This document shows positions 1-9,180 of a stretch of DNA of 64,000 nt, one piece after another. Both the position numbers and the translations under genes were made by a program. Within the stretch, counting starts at the first letter, position 1. Each line of letters begins with the position of its first letter. The stretch is from UBA2199 sp964628035 (GTDB taxonomy: Bacteria; Acidobacteriota; Aminicenantia; UBA2199), in contig CAZVPI010000014.1 of assembly GCA_964628035.1 (NCBI GenBank), positions 1 to 64,000 on the forward strand. The letters are read 5' to 3'. The notes below the pieces were generated by a model that was not told where the DNA came from, ran no database searches, and saw only the letters and a program-made list of their open reading frames with translations.

Positions 1-43
1 TATTCAAATGCGCCTTCGTGCGATCGAATTTCTCCTTTGCCAT
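1..43 (-). CDS. tuf: Elongation factor Tu, N-terminal fragment
   Basis: Only the first 14 codons are inside the window, reading MAKEKFDRTKAHLN, the usual start of bacterial EF-Tu (GTPase that delivers aminoacyl-tRNA to the ribosome). A strong ribosome binding site (taggagg on the minus strand, about positions 49-55) precedes the ATG. The gene follows four tRNA genes in the order Thr, Tyr, Gly, Thr, tuf, a well-known conserved arrangement, and is probably co-transcribed with them. Confidence 0.9.
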   Translation of the reverse strand, partial: MAKEKFDRTKAHLN

Positions 44-96
44 CGTTGCCTCCTAATTAAATGAATATTTCATGATCAAGCCAGCACGGGACCCAA

Positions 97-169
97 AGCC
101 CTCGATCAGAATTGAACTGATGACCTCATCCTTACCAAGGATGCGCTCTGCCAACTGAGCTACGAGGGC
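97..169 (-). tRNA. tRNA-Thr (GGT)
   Basis: Cloverleaf with a 7-bp acceptor stem GCCCTCG/CGAGGGC. The anticodon arm is CATCC-TTGGTAA-GGATG, giving anticodon GGT, and the T-arm is intact. CCA is not encoded. It is the last tRNA before tuf. Confidence 0.95.
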
Positions 170-176
170 GATCAAG

Positions 177-250
177 AGCGGGAGACGGGATTCGAACCCG
201 CGGCCTATAGCTTGGAAGGCTATAGCTCTAGCCAGCTGAGCTACTCCCGC
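177..250 (-). tRNA. tRNA-Gly (TCC)
   Basis: The acceptor stem GCGGGAG/CTCCCGC is perfect. The anticodon stem is ATAGC/GCTAT with loop CTTCCAA, so the anticodon is TCC. It lies 7 nt upstream of tRNA-Thr(GGT) in the tRNA-tuf unit. Confidence 0.95.
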
Positions 251-258
251 GTCCGGAT

Positions 259-341
259 TGGGCAGGGAAGGATTCGAACCTCCGAAGACTTGCGCCAACG
301 GGTTTACAGCCCGTCCCATTTGACCGCTCTGGAACCTGCCC
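259..341 (-). tRNA. tRNA-Tyr (GTA)
   Basis: A class II tRNA of 83 nt with a long variable arm, acceptor stem GGGCAGG/CCTGCCC and anticodon loop CTGTAAA (GTA). Discriminator base is A and CCA is not encoded. Confidence 0.95.
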
Positions 342-367
342 TCTCGTCTCATCATCCGCTCACAGCA

Positions 368-440
368 AGCTGGCGAAGGGATTTGAACCCCCGACCGGCT
401 GATTACAAATCAGCTGCTCTACCACCTGAGCTACGCCAGC
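368..440 (-). tRNA. tRNA-Thr (TGT)
   Basis: Acceptor stem GCTGGCG/CGCCAGC, anticodon stem GCTGA/TCAGC with loop TTTGTAA (TGT). It is the first tRNA of the cluster, directly behind the promoter at 455-484. Confidence 0.95.
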
Positions 441-454
441 GCTGGAAAAAAAAG

Positions 455-484
455 AGCATACCACGACTATACCTGTTTTGTCAA
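455..484 (-). promoter_or_regulatory. Promoter of the tRNA-tuf unit
   Basis: On the minus strand a perfect -35 TTGACA (479-484) and a -10 TATGCT (455-460) are separated by 18 nt, and the first tRNA begins 14 nt downstream. This is the only good housekeeping-type promoter between the tRNAs and the divergent gene at 605. Confidence 0.7.
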
Positions 485-589
485 TCATTGATAGACTCAC
501 CGGACTACGCAGGGATTTGGATTATACCTCCGACTCCGGGAAAAGGCAAGATGCCGCAGCGATTTTTTTTCATTTTCCCCGGTTGCGGG

Positions 590-595
590 TATAAT
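590..595 (+). promoter_or_regulatory. -10 element TATAAT, probable leaderless promoter
   Basis: A perfect TATAAT ends 9 nt before the ATG at 605. If it is used, the transcript starts at or within a few bases of the start codon. No clear Shine-Dalgarno sequence precedes that ATG. The -35 region is poor (TTTTCA at 17-nt spacing). Confidence 0.5.
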
Positions 596-604
596 GGCCG
601 GCGC

Positions 605-1540
605 ATGGAGCGCCTGCTCTTTCTTTTCCTGGACGGCTGCGGCGTGGGCCCGGCCGGCGCCGACAACCCGTTCCTGCGGGCGGGATGCCGCTTCCTCCCC
701 TTCTGGCAGGGAGGCATGCGCCTCCCCGACGCCACGGCGGTCGTAGCCATCGACGCCACGCTGGGCATCGCCGGCACACCCCAGAGCGCCAGCGGCCAGA
801 CGGCCCTGTTCTGCGGCGTCACGGCCGCCGCCCTCGGCAACCGCCACGTCAACGGCTATCCCGACCGCCCGCTGCGCCAGGTCATCGCGGCGGGCAATCT
901 GCTTTCCAGACTGCTGCAGCGGGGGGCCAGCGCGCGCTATCTCAACGCCTATCCCGGGCACGAGGAGCTGTTCACCTCCGCCCACGTGCGCATCGAGCCC
1001 GACGGCCGGCTCTGGTTCTCCCGCGATTTCCCCGAGCCATTCCGCCGCCGGGTTTCCGTGACCTCCTGCATGCTGCTGGCCAGCGGCCAGCGGCCATTTT
1101 CCGCCGCCGACATCCGCCGGGGCCGGGCCCTGTACCAGGATTATTCCAACCGCTCGCTGATCGAGGCCGGCCTGGACCTGCCCCCAATCGTCCCGGCGCA
1201 GGCGGCGCGCGTTTTGTATGGCGCCGCACGGCGCCACGATTTTGTCCTCTACGAGTACTTCCAGACCGATTTCTGCGCCCACCGCCGCACCCTCGAGGAA
1301 TGCATAAGCCTGGTGCGCGACCTCGACGCGCTGGTCGGAGCGCTGGTCGGGCTTCTGGACCCCGCCGTGGACACGCTCGTGCTGACCAGCGACCACGGCA
1401 ACCTGGAGCAGCATGCGCTCCGCGGCCACAACCGCAACCCGGTGCCGCTGATCGCCTGGGGCCGGCACGGCGCCCGCCTGCGCAGGCGGATCCAAAGCAT
1501 CAGCGACGTGACCCCCGCCATACTGGAACTTTTCGGGTGA
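605..1540 (+). CDS. Phosphoglycerate-mutase/alkaline-phosphatase-superfamily metalloenzyme
   Basis: A 311-residue protein with the metal-binding signatures of the superfamily that holds cofactor-independent phosphoglycerate mutase and phosphopentomutase. These are an N-terminal LFLDGCGVG with the first metal aspartate, SASGQTAL at the nucleophile position, TDFCAHRR, then TSDHGN near residue 265 and RNPVPLI shortly after. It is much shorter than true iPGM (about 510 residues) and lacks the inserted phosphotransferase domain. It therefore probably hydrolyses or transfers a phosphate on an unknown substrate. The longer reading frame upstream overlaps the tRNAs, so the ATG at 605 behind TATAAT is taken as the start. 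Confidence 0.8.
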   Translation: MERLLFLFLDGCGVGPAGADNPFLRAGCRFLPFWQGGMRLPDATAVVAIDATLGIAGTPQSASGQTALFCGVTAAALGNRHVNGYPDRPLRQVIAAGNLLSRLLQRGASARYLNAYPGHEELFTSAHVRIEPDGRLWFSRDFPEPFRRRVSVTSCMLLASGQRPFSAADIRRGRALYQDYSNRSLIEAGLDLPPIVPAQAARVLYGAARRHDFVLYEYFQTDFCAHRRTLEECISLVRDLDALVGALVGLLDPAVDTLVLTSDHGNLEQHALRGHNRNPVPLIAWGRHGARLRRRIQSISDVTPAILELFG

Positions 1541-1700
1541 TCGTGACGCGCAACGCGTGACGAGGCGCGCGCTTCGCGCGCAAGGCAAAGGCAGCCAAGA
1601 GCTCCACATCCCAAGCAGCAGGGCTCAATAGGCAATGGGAAAAAGGTAAAAGCAGAAGAAAAGCGCTAAAAAATCATCTGCCGCCTGGACGGAGAGAAGG
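1541..1700. other. Intergenic, with a terminator-like hairpin
   Basis: Holds a 7-bp GC hairpin at 1565-1581 (GCGCGCG, loop CTT, CGCGCGC) 25 nt after the preceding stop. There is no T tract, so it is at most a weak terminator. The rest is A/G-rich non-coding sequence running into the repeat at 1701. Confidence 0.4.
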
Positions 1701-1835
1701 CTCAAGGCAAAAGCAAAAAGGCAAACGTGAAGAGCCCGGGGACTATTCGCATCACGAATCACGTTGGGTCGCTTCTACGCTGCTCCTACCACTTCCACGA
1801 TCACTACCCCTTCAAGTTCGTTGAGGTTCGCCGCC
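1701..1835 (+). repeat. Dispersed intergenic repeat, copy 1
   Basis: Starts CTCAAGGCAAAAG, continues through an A/G-rich part, then ATCACGAATCACG, GTCGCTTCTACG and GTTCGTTGAGG. The same blocks occur in the same order, inverted, at 5061-5190. A fragment (GCTGCTCCTnCCnCTTCCACGAT) recurs near 44010. No coding capacity is evident. Confidence 0.65.
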
Positions 1836-1843
1836 AAAGAGGC

Positions 1844-1849
1844 TACAAT
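1844..1849 (+). promoter_or_regulatory. -10 element TACAAT
   Basis: TACAAT lies 6 nt before the ATG at 1856, which would give a leaderless message. It sits just past the right end of the dispersed repeat. No convincing -35 was found. Confidence 0.35.
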
Positions 1850-1855
1850 GTCCCC

Positions 1856-2434
1856 ATGAAGAGGAAACCCGTTCTCCGGCTCCTGCTGATCTATTGTGCC
1901 GCGTCCCTCCTGGCCGCGGGCCCGAAAAACATCAAGGACTGTCTGCGGCTCCTTCCGGAGAAATACCTGGGCCTTGCCGGTACGACGCTGCCTGCGGCGG
2001 AGCGCCTGGCGATGATCGAGATCGACGACAGCGCCAACGGCTGGCTGCGCCTGTCCGGCCGCGGCCGGAACGCCTTCGAGGGCTGGATCGAGCTCGCCCT
2101 CTTTCGGCGCGGCCCGGGCGGCCCCATGCTGGGCGTGGCCGTGAACCATTGCGGGCCGCGCTGCGAGCAGCGCCTGCTTTTTTTGAGCTGGGTGGGGGGG
2201 GAATGGGAGGAAATCACAGGCCGGGTGTTCTCGCCCCTGAGCGAAAACCGGGTGCGGGCGCTCTACCACCGGGAGTTCCCCGGTGACGAGTCCGCCGACG
2301 ACCCGCCCGTGCTGTACCGGCTGCCGCGCCGGGGCACCGATATCCTCCTGGTCAGCCAGGAAGCGATATGCGGCCGCGAGGCGGTCCTGGCCCGCCTGGG
2401 CCTGGCCAACGGCCGTTTCACGGAGGCGCAGTGA
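1856..2434 (+). CDS. Small secreted protein of unknown function
   Basis: A 192-residue product that I do not recognise. It begins MKRKPVLRLLLIYCAASLLAAGP, a positive n-region and hydrophobic stretch typical of a Sec signal peptide, so it is probably periplasmic. The mature part has paired cysteines (NHCGPRCEQ) that could form a disulfide. This ATG is chosen because the in-frame extension to 1727 runs through the dispersed repeat. It ends 17 nt before the transketolase gene. Confidence 0.65.
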   Translation: MKRKPVLRLLLIYCAASLLAAGPKNIKDCLRLLPEKYLGLAGTTLPAAERLAMIEIDDSANGWLRLSGRGRNAFEGWIELALFRRGPGGPMLGVAVNHCGPRCEQRLLFLSWVGGEWEEITGRVFSPLSENRVRALYHREFPGDESADDPPVLYRLPRRGTDILLVSQEAICGREAVLARLGLANGRFTEAQ

Positions 2435-2451
2435 AGACGGGAGGAGAGGAC

Positions 2452-4239
2452 ATGCCCTCCGTGAAACAGCTGCAAACCATGGCCAACAAGCTCAGGATCC
2501 ATTCGCTGCGCATGACCACGGCCGCGGGCTCGGGTCATCCCACGACCTGCCTGTCGGCCGCCGAGATCGCCAGCGTCCTGTTCTTCTCCGTGCTGACCGG
2601 CCGCGACGAGTTCGTCCTGTCCAAGGGGCACGCGGCGCCGCTCCTCTGGGCGGCGCTGGCCGAGGCCGGGCTGATCCCCCGCGAGCAACTGGCGACCCTG
2701 CGCCGCGTCGACAGCGTCCTCGAAGGGCACCCGACGGCGCGCATGCCGCTGGTCCGGGTCGCCACCGGCAGCCTGGGGCAGGGCCTGAGCGCCGGCGCCG
2801 GCATGGCCCTGGCCCAGAAGCTCTCCGCTACGGACGGCCGTGTCTTTGTCCTGCAGGGCGACGGCGAGACCGCAGAAGGGAGCGTCTGGGAGGCGGCCGA
2901 CTTTGCCGCCGAACGCCGGCTCGGCAACCTGGTGTTGGTCGTCGACGCCAACCGCCTGGGCCAGTCGGGACCGACACGGCACGGCCACGACCTGGCGGCT
3001 TACGAAAGGAAGTTCGCCGCCTTCGGCTGGCGCACGGCCCTGGTCGACGGCCACGACGTGGCGGCGCTGGCCGGGGTCCTCGACGCCGATCCCGCGGGCG
3101 AGCGGCCGCTGGCGGTCATCGCCCGGACGTTCAAGGGGCGCGGCGTCTCCTTCCTGGAGGACCGCGAAGGCTGGCACGGCAGGCCGCTGGCCGCCGGCGA
3201 GCTGGCGCAGGCCCTGCAGGAGATCGGCCCGGCCGAGATCGAGCTGCCCTCGGCCTACGCCCCTTCACGCCCCGGGTTCGCCTTTCGCGACTTTCCGCCC
3301 CCAGCGTTCGCCCCGGGCGAAGCGGTCGCCACGCGCGCCGCCTTCGGCAGGGCGCTGCTGGCGCTGGGCCGGGCCGACGAGCGGGCGCTGGTGATCGACG
3401 GCGACGTGAAGAACTCGACGATGAGCGAGGAGTTCTTCCATGCTTTTCCCGGCCGTGCCGTCGAGGCCTTCATCGCCGAGCAGAACATGGCCGGCCTGGC
3501 CATGGGGCTCTCGGCCATGGGCTGGACGCCGTGGGTGGCCACCTTCGCCGCCTTCCTGACCCGCGCCCACGACTTCATCCGCATGGCCCAGTACTCGGGA
3601 GCGAACATCAAATTCGTCGGCTCGCACGCCGGGGTCAGCATCGGCCCCGACGGTCCCTCGCAGATGGGGCTGGAGGACCTCTCGCTGTTCCTGGACATGC
3701 CCGAGGCCCTGGTCCTCTATCCCGCTGACGCCGTGTCCTGCGCCGCGCTGGTGCGCGAAATGGCCCGCCACGCGGGCATCTCCTACCTGCGCACCACCCG
3801 CGACAAGACGCCGGTCCTGTACGGCAGCGGCGAGGAGTTCCCCGCCGGCGGCTTGAAAGTGCTGCGCCGTTCGCTCGCCGACCGGGCGCTGGTCGCCGGC
3901 TGCGGCATCACCGTCCACGAGGCGCTCAAGGCGCACGAGGTCCTGGCAGCGAGAGGGATCGCCGTCCGCGTCGTCGACCTCTATTCGCTGCAGCCGCTTG
4001 CGGAGTCGGACCTGGCGCGCCATGCCGCCGAGTGCGGCCAGCGCGTGGTGGTCGCCGAGGACCATTACGGCGGCGCGGTCGCCGGCCGCGTGGCGCGGTC
4101 GGTCGGCCGCGTGACCAGCCTGTGCGTGCGCGGAATACCGCGCTCGGGGAGCGGGCCGGAGCTTCTGGCGCTGTTGAAGGTCGATGCCCAGGCCATGGTC
4201 AGGGCCGTCGAGGAACTTCTGGAAAACGTTCCTTCGTGA
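2452..4239 (+). CDS. tkt: Transketolase, single-chain
   Basis: A 595-residue ThDP enzyme that moves two-carbon units between sugar phosphates in the pentose phosphate pathway. The N-terminal half has GSGHPTT (26-32), FVLSKGHAA (about 54-62), GSLGQGLS (about 107-114) and the ThDP motif GDGE (136-139) with Asn167. The C-terminal half has GDVKNST, the catalytic Glu in FIAEQNMAG (about 342), GPDGPSQMG and YLRTTRDKTP. The length fits the compact animal/archaeal-like class rather than the 660-residue E. coli type. Start: ATG with gggaggagagg 5-10 nt upstream. Confidence 0.93.
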   Translation: MPSVKQLQTMANKLRIHSLRMTTAAGSGHPTTCLSAAEIASVLFFSVLTGRDEFVLSKGHAAPLLWAALAEAGLIPREQLATLRRVDSVLEGHPTARMPLVRVATGSLGQGLSAGAGMALAQKLSATDGRVFVLQGDGETAEGSVWEAADFAAERRLGNLVLVVDANRLGQSGPTRHGHDLAAYERKFAAFGWRTALVDGHDVAALAGVLDADPAGERPLAVIARTFKGRGVSFLEDREGWHGRPLAAGELAQALQEIGPAEIELPSAYAPSRPGFAFRDFPPPAFAPGEAVATRAAFGRALLALGRADERALVIDGDVKNSTMSEEFFHAFPGRAVEAFIAEQNMAGLAMGLSAMGWTPWVATFAAFLTRAHDFIRMAQYSGANIKFVGSHAGVSIGPDGPSQMGLEDLSLFLDMPEALVLYPADAVSCAALVREMARHAGISYLRTTRDKTPVLYGSGEEFPAGGLKVLRRSLADRALVAGCGITVHEALKAHEVLAARGIAVRVVDLYSLQPLAESDLARHAAECGQRVVVAEDHYGGAVAGRVARSVGRVTSLCVRGIPRSGSGPELLALLKVDAQAMVRAVEELLENVPS

Positions 4240-4554
4240 CGCATAACGCGTGACGGGTAAGAGAATAATCCAAGCACCAACATCCAAACCAATCCCACCT
4301 TCCAATCACCCCATGACCCAAACGAAGATCCCGAGCTCGGCGATGAAATGAAGAGTCCATGGGACGGAAATGGTCGAGGCGTTGCCGCCTTGAGACGTTG
4401 CAGCGAAACGGCAGGAACTTGTGGCAAGGCTCCTGCTGACTCTGTCACGGCCCCTGACACTGGACCGGATGGGTTTGGGATTGGGTGCTGGTGATTTGGA
4501 AATTGAGTCTTCCTAATATACAATCATCCTATTCCATCTCCAAGGAAGGCTCTC
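4240..4554. other. Intergenic, 315 nt, promoter of nikR
   Basis: Contains GTGACG-type short repeats after the transketolase stop, repeat-like text around TTGGGATTGGGTGCTGG, and a TACAAT at 4519-4524 that could be the nikR -10, with AAGGAAGG as ribosome binding site. No GTGTTAC-type NikR half-sites were seen here, so nikR autoregulation is not evident. Confidence 0.45.
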
Positions 4555-4974
4555 ATGGGCAAGCTGGTCAGATTCGGGGTTTCGCTGGACGAGGGACTGC
4601 TGGAACAGTTCGACCCGTTCATCGAGCGGCTGGGCTACAAGAGCCGCTCCGAGGCCATCCGCGACCTGATCCGCGAGCGGCTGGTCGCCGAAGAGTGGAA
4701 AAGCGCAAGGGGCCCGGCCATGGGCGTGCTCAGCCTGGTCTACAGCCACGAGGTGCGCGAGCTTTCGAAAAAACTCACCGACATCCAGCACCACCACCTG
4801 GGGGTCATCCTCTCGACCACCCACATCCACATGGACGAGCACAACTGCCTGGAGGTGGTCATCCTCAAGGGCTCGGCGCGCGAGATCCAGGAGGTCGCCG
4901 GCCGGCTGCTGAGCGCCAAGGGGGTCAAGCACGGCAAGCTGATCACCACCACCACCGGACGGCATTTGGAGTGA
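4555..4974 (+). CDS. nikR: Nickel-responsive regulator NikR
   Basis: A 139-residue protein of the usual NikR length. An N-terminal ribbon-helix-helix DNA-binding domain (about 1-45; RSEAIRDLIRERL) is followed by the ACT-like nickel domain (about 55-132; VLSLVYSHEVREL). The four square-planar nickel ligands keep E. coli spacing: His79, His90, His92 and Cys98 (QHHHLG, TTHIHMDEHNC). NikR is a tetramer that represses nickel uptake when nickel-loaded. No transporter is adjacent, but a sequence matching one NikR operator class lies at 18744-18770 ahead of a TonB/ECF operon. Confidence 0.95.
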   Translation: MGKLVRFGVSLDEGLLEQFDPFIERLGYKSRSEAIRDLIRERLVAEEWKSARGPAMGVLSLVYSHEVRELSKKLTDIQHHHLGVILSTTHIHMDEHNCLEVVILKGSAREIQEVAGRLLSAKGVKHGKLITTTTGRHLE

Positions 4975-5476
4975 AGAGCCGATCTAGTAGTGGCGGTGGC
5001 GAGCACATGAAGGGCCTCTTTTCTTCACTTTTACCTTTTCCCTTTTCCCTTTCTAAGTGTCAGCGGGAGCCTCAACGAACCAGAAGTGTTGGTGGCGGCG
5101 CAGAAGCGATCCGGCGTGATTCGTGATTCGTGATTCAAAAGCCCCAGGGTTGTTCACTTTTGCCTTTTTACTTTTGCCTTTTGCCTTGAGCATTCGCCCG
5201 GTCCAAGCGCTGGATAATTTTCTTAGCACCTTTTCTTCCACTTTTTACCTTTTCCCTTTTGAGATCTGCTGCTTGGGATTCGGAACTATTTTTTACTCAT
5301 GCCTTGCACACGGAGCGCGCGTCTCGTCACTTGTCACTGGAGTCCGATATATCGCGGCTGCCGTACACCGCACGCCGAGTTTGTAGCCGCCTTCTATAAA
5401 CTCTATTTTTGTGGCTGTGGCCGTCTGCCCTGCGCCGCATGCCGTACGCCGAATATTGGGCTGCTTTCTTTGATCC
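4975..5476. other. Intergenic between convergent genes, 500 nt of repeats
   Basis: Non-coding gap between nikR and the S9 peptidase. It has A/G- and C/T-rich runs, the inverted copy of the dispersed repeat (5061-5190), a 7-bp unit (CGTGATT) in three tandem copies at 5115-5135, and TACGCCG/TACACCG blocks (5360-5455) similar to text near 62000. No terminator hairpin with a T tract was found. Confidence 0.6.
5061..5190 (-). repeat. Dispersed intergenic repeat, copy 2
   Basis: Reverse-complement relative of 1701-1835. Read on the minus strand it runs CTCAAGGCAAAAG, an A-rich part, GAATCACGAATCACG, CCGGATCGCTTCTGCG and GGTTCGTTGAGG. The two copies differ at many positions and in length, so they are old or loosely conserved. 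Confidence 0.65.
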
Positions 5477-7522
<2,046 letters not shown>

Positions 7523-7551
7523 GGTTTCCTCCTCGGGACTCTCACCTCCCC

Positions 7552-7580
7552 ATCCTAAGGCGCGGCGGCGCCGATGTCAA
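7552..7580 (-). promoter_or_regulatory. Promoter of the S9 peptidase gene
   Basis: Minus-strand TTGACA (7575-7580), 17-nt spacer, TAGGAT (7552-7557), then a GAGGAGGAAACC ribosome binding site before the ATG. Confidence 0.65.
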
Positions 7581-7617
7581 CACTCCGGCCCCGGGGGCGG
7601 CGGTGGAGGTTTTGGTG

Positions 7618-7623
7618 TATAAT
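7618..7623 (+). promoter_or_regulatory. -10 element TATAAT of the sigma-54 activator gene
   Basis: A perfect TATAAT ends 8 nt before the ATG at 7632, implying a leaderless or near-leaderless message. No good -35 sits at the expected distance. It diverges from the S9 peptidase promoter. Confidence 0.45.
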
Positions 7624-7631
7624 AGGCGCTC

Positions 7632-9011
7632 ATGAAAAAGAAGGACGGCAAAGCGCGGCCGGCGCCCAAGGCGACGACCGACTCCATCCTGGAGAGCATC
7701 TCCGACGGCGTCTTCACCGTGGACAACGGATGGCGCATCACCTCCTTCAACCGGGCGGCCGAGGAGATCACCGGTGTGCCGCGCCGCGAGGCCATCGGCC
7801 GCCCTTGCTGCGACGTGTTCCGCTCCACCATGTGCGAGGCGGAATGCCCGCTGCGCTGGACACTGAAAAACCGCAAACCGCTCACCAACCGTTCGGGCTA
7901 CATCATCAACGCCCGCGGCGAGCGCATCCCGATCAGCGTTTCGACCGCCCTGCTGCGCGATGCCGCGGGACGGGTGGTCGGGGGGGCCGAGACCTTCCGC
8001 GACCTGTCCGAGGTCGAGGCGCTGCGCCAGGAGCTGCAGGGCAAATACCGCGTCGGCGATCTGGCCTCGCGCAGCCCCCTGATGCAGAGGATCTTCGAGG
8101 TTCTTCCCGCCGTGGCCTCCAGCCCCAGCACGGTGCTGATCCTGGGCGAGACCGGCACGGGCAAGGAACTGGTGGCGCGCACGCTCCATGCCCTCAGCCC
8201 GCGCAACCGCGGCCCGTTCGTGGCCGTCAACTGCGGCGCCCTGCCCGAGACGCTCCTGGAATCGGAGCTGTTCGGCTACAAGGCCGGCGCCTTCACCGGA
8301 GCCGGCCGTGACAAGCCCGGCCGCTTCGCCCTGGCCCGCGGCGGCACGATCTTTCTCGACGAGATCGCCGAAATCGGCCCCCCGCTGCAGGTGAAGCTGC
8401 TGCGCGTCCTGCAGGAGCGCGCTTTCGAGCCGCTGGGGGCGACGCGTTCCGAGACCACGGATTCGCGCGTCATCGTCGCCACCAACCGCGACTTGGCCGA
8501 GCGCACGCGCTCGGGCGAGTTCCGCGAGGACCTCTACTACCGGGTGAACATCGTGCGCGTCGAACTGCCGCCGCTGCGCCGGCGCAAGGAGGACATCCCG
8601 CTGCTGGCCGGGCAGTTCATCGAACGTTTCAACCGCCTGCAGGGCAAGGCGGTGCAGGGGCTGTCGGCCGGGGCGCTGGCCCTGCTCATGGCCCACGACT
8701 GGCCGGGGAACATCCGCGAGCTGGAAAACGCGGTCGAGCGCGCCTTCATCCTCTGCTCCTCCGGAGAGATCGGCGTCGAGCACCTGCCCGCGGAACTGAC
8801 GGCCCTGCATGCCGCAAGCGACCGCCCCGGCCTGCGTTCGGCCCACGACCTGCTCGACGCCCAGGCCATCGGCGCCGCCCTCGCGCGCCACCACGGCAGC
8901 CGCGCCGCCGCCGCCCGCGAGCTGGGCATCCACAAGACCACCCTTTTCCGCCGCATCCGCAAGCTGGGGATCTCCCTCCCGGAGCGGCGGAAAACCTCCA
9001 AATTAAAGTAG
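7632..9011 (+). CDS. PAS-domain sigma-54-dependent activator, Fis family
   Basis: A 459-residue bacterial enhancer-binding protein. A PAS sensor (about 15-130) carries a Cys cluster C59, C60, C68, C72 (GRPCCDVF, STMCEAECPL). The AAA+ domain has Walker A GETGTGKE (about 173-180), the sigma-54-contacting GAFTGA (about 219-224) and the arginine-rich LRRRKEDIPLL. The C-terminus is a Fis-type helix-turn-helix (AAARELGIHKTTLFRRIRKLG region, about 425-450). It sits directly upstream of a consensus -24/-12 promoter and a NifX/MinD gene cluster, as the regulator does in the Desulfovibrio orange-protein locus, so it probably activates that operon. The sensed signal is unknown; the cysteines could hold a metal or Fe-S centre or sense redox. 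Confidence 0.92.
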   Translation: MKKKDGKARPAPKATTDSILESISDGVFTVDNGWRITSFNRAAEEITGVPRREAIGRPCCDVFRSTMCEAECPLRWTLKNRKPLTNRSGYIINARGERIPISVSTALLRDAAGRVVGGAETFRDLSEVEALRQELQGKYRVGDLASRSPLMQRIFEVLPAVASSPSTVLILGETGTGKELVARTLHALSPRNRGPFVAVNCGALPETLLESELFGYKAGAFTGAGRDKPGRFALARGGTIFLDEIAEIGPPLQVKLLRVLQERAFEPLGATRSETTDSRVIVATNRDLAERTRSGEFREDLYYRVNIVRVELPPLRRRKEDIPLLAGQFIERFNRLQGKAVQGLSAGALALLMAHDWPGNIRELENAVERAFILCSSGEIGVEHLPAELTALHAASDRPGLRSAHDLLDAQAIGAALARHHGSRAAAARELGIHKTTLFRRIRKLGISLPERRKTSKLK

Positions 9012-9023
9012 CGATATTGCTAC
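9008..9023. promoter_or_regulatory. Candidate enhancer (UAS) palindrome for the sigma-54 activator
   Basis: GTAGC-GATATT-GCTAC, a perfect 5-bp inverted repeat with a 6-nt centre that overlaps the activator's stop codon. It lies about 125 nt upstream of the sigma-54 promoter, a normal enhancer distance. A further GCTAC half-site occurs at 9051-9055. Confidence 0.45.
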
Positions 9024-9141
9024 AATATGAACCTAAAAAAATGCATTGCTGCTACTATTTCTACGGAATGCCGGCAGGGCTTTCCGCTCATTCCCTTTTA
9101 TGGATGGGCTTCTTCCCTATGTTTACACCGCATCGGGAAAT

Positions 9142-9157
9142 TGGCACCGTGATTGCT
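9142..9157 (+). promoter_or_regulatory. Sigma-54 (-24/-12) promoter
   Basis: TGGCAC, 5 nt, TTGCT: an exact match to the sigma-54 consensus with GG and GC at the required 10-nt separation. It lies 24 nt before the first NifX-like gene and just downstream of a sigma-54 activator gene. Confidence 0.85.
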
Positions 9158-9180
9158 TTGGTTGATTTGAAGGAGCACCC

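Noticed and set aside
497..1609. Long open frame on the minus strand opposite the metalloenzyme gene
   Set aside because: Low-complexity Ala/Gly/Val-rich product with no recognisable motif; a GC-rich shadow of the plus-strand gene.
5123..5386. Small plus-strand frame of 87 codons between nikR and the S9 peptidase
   Set aside because: Lies within the dispersed repeats and has Phe/Leu-rich composition from the C/T-rich runs; no ribosome binding site or homology seen.
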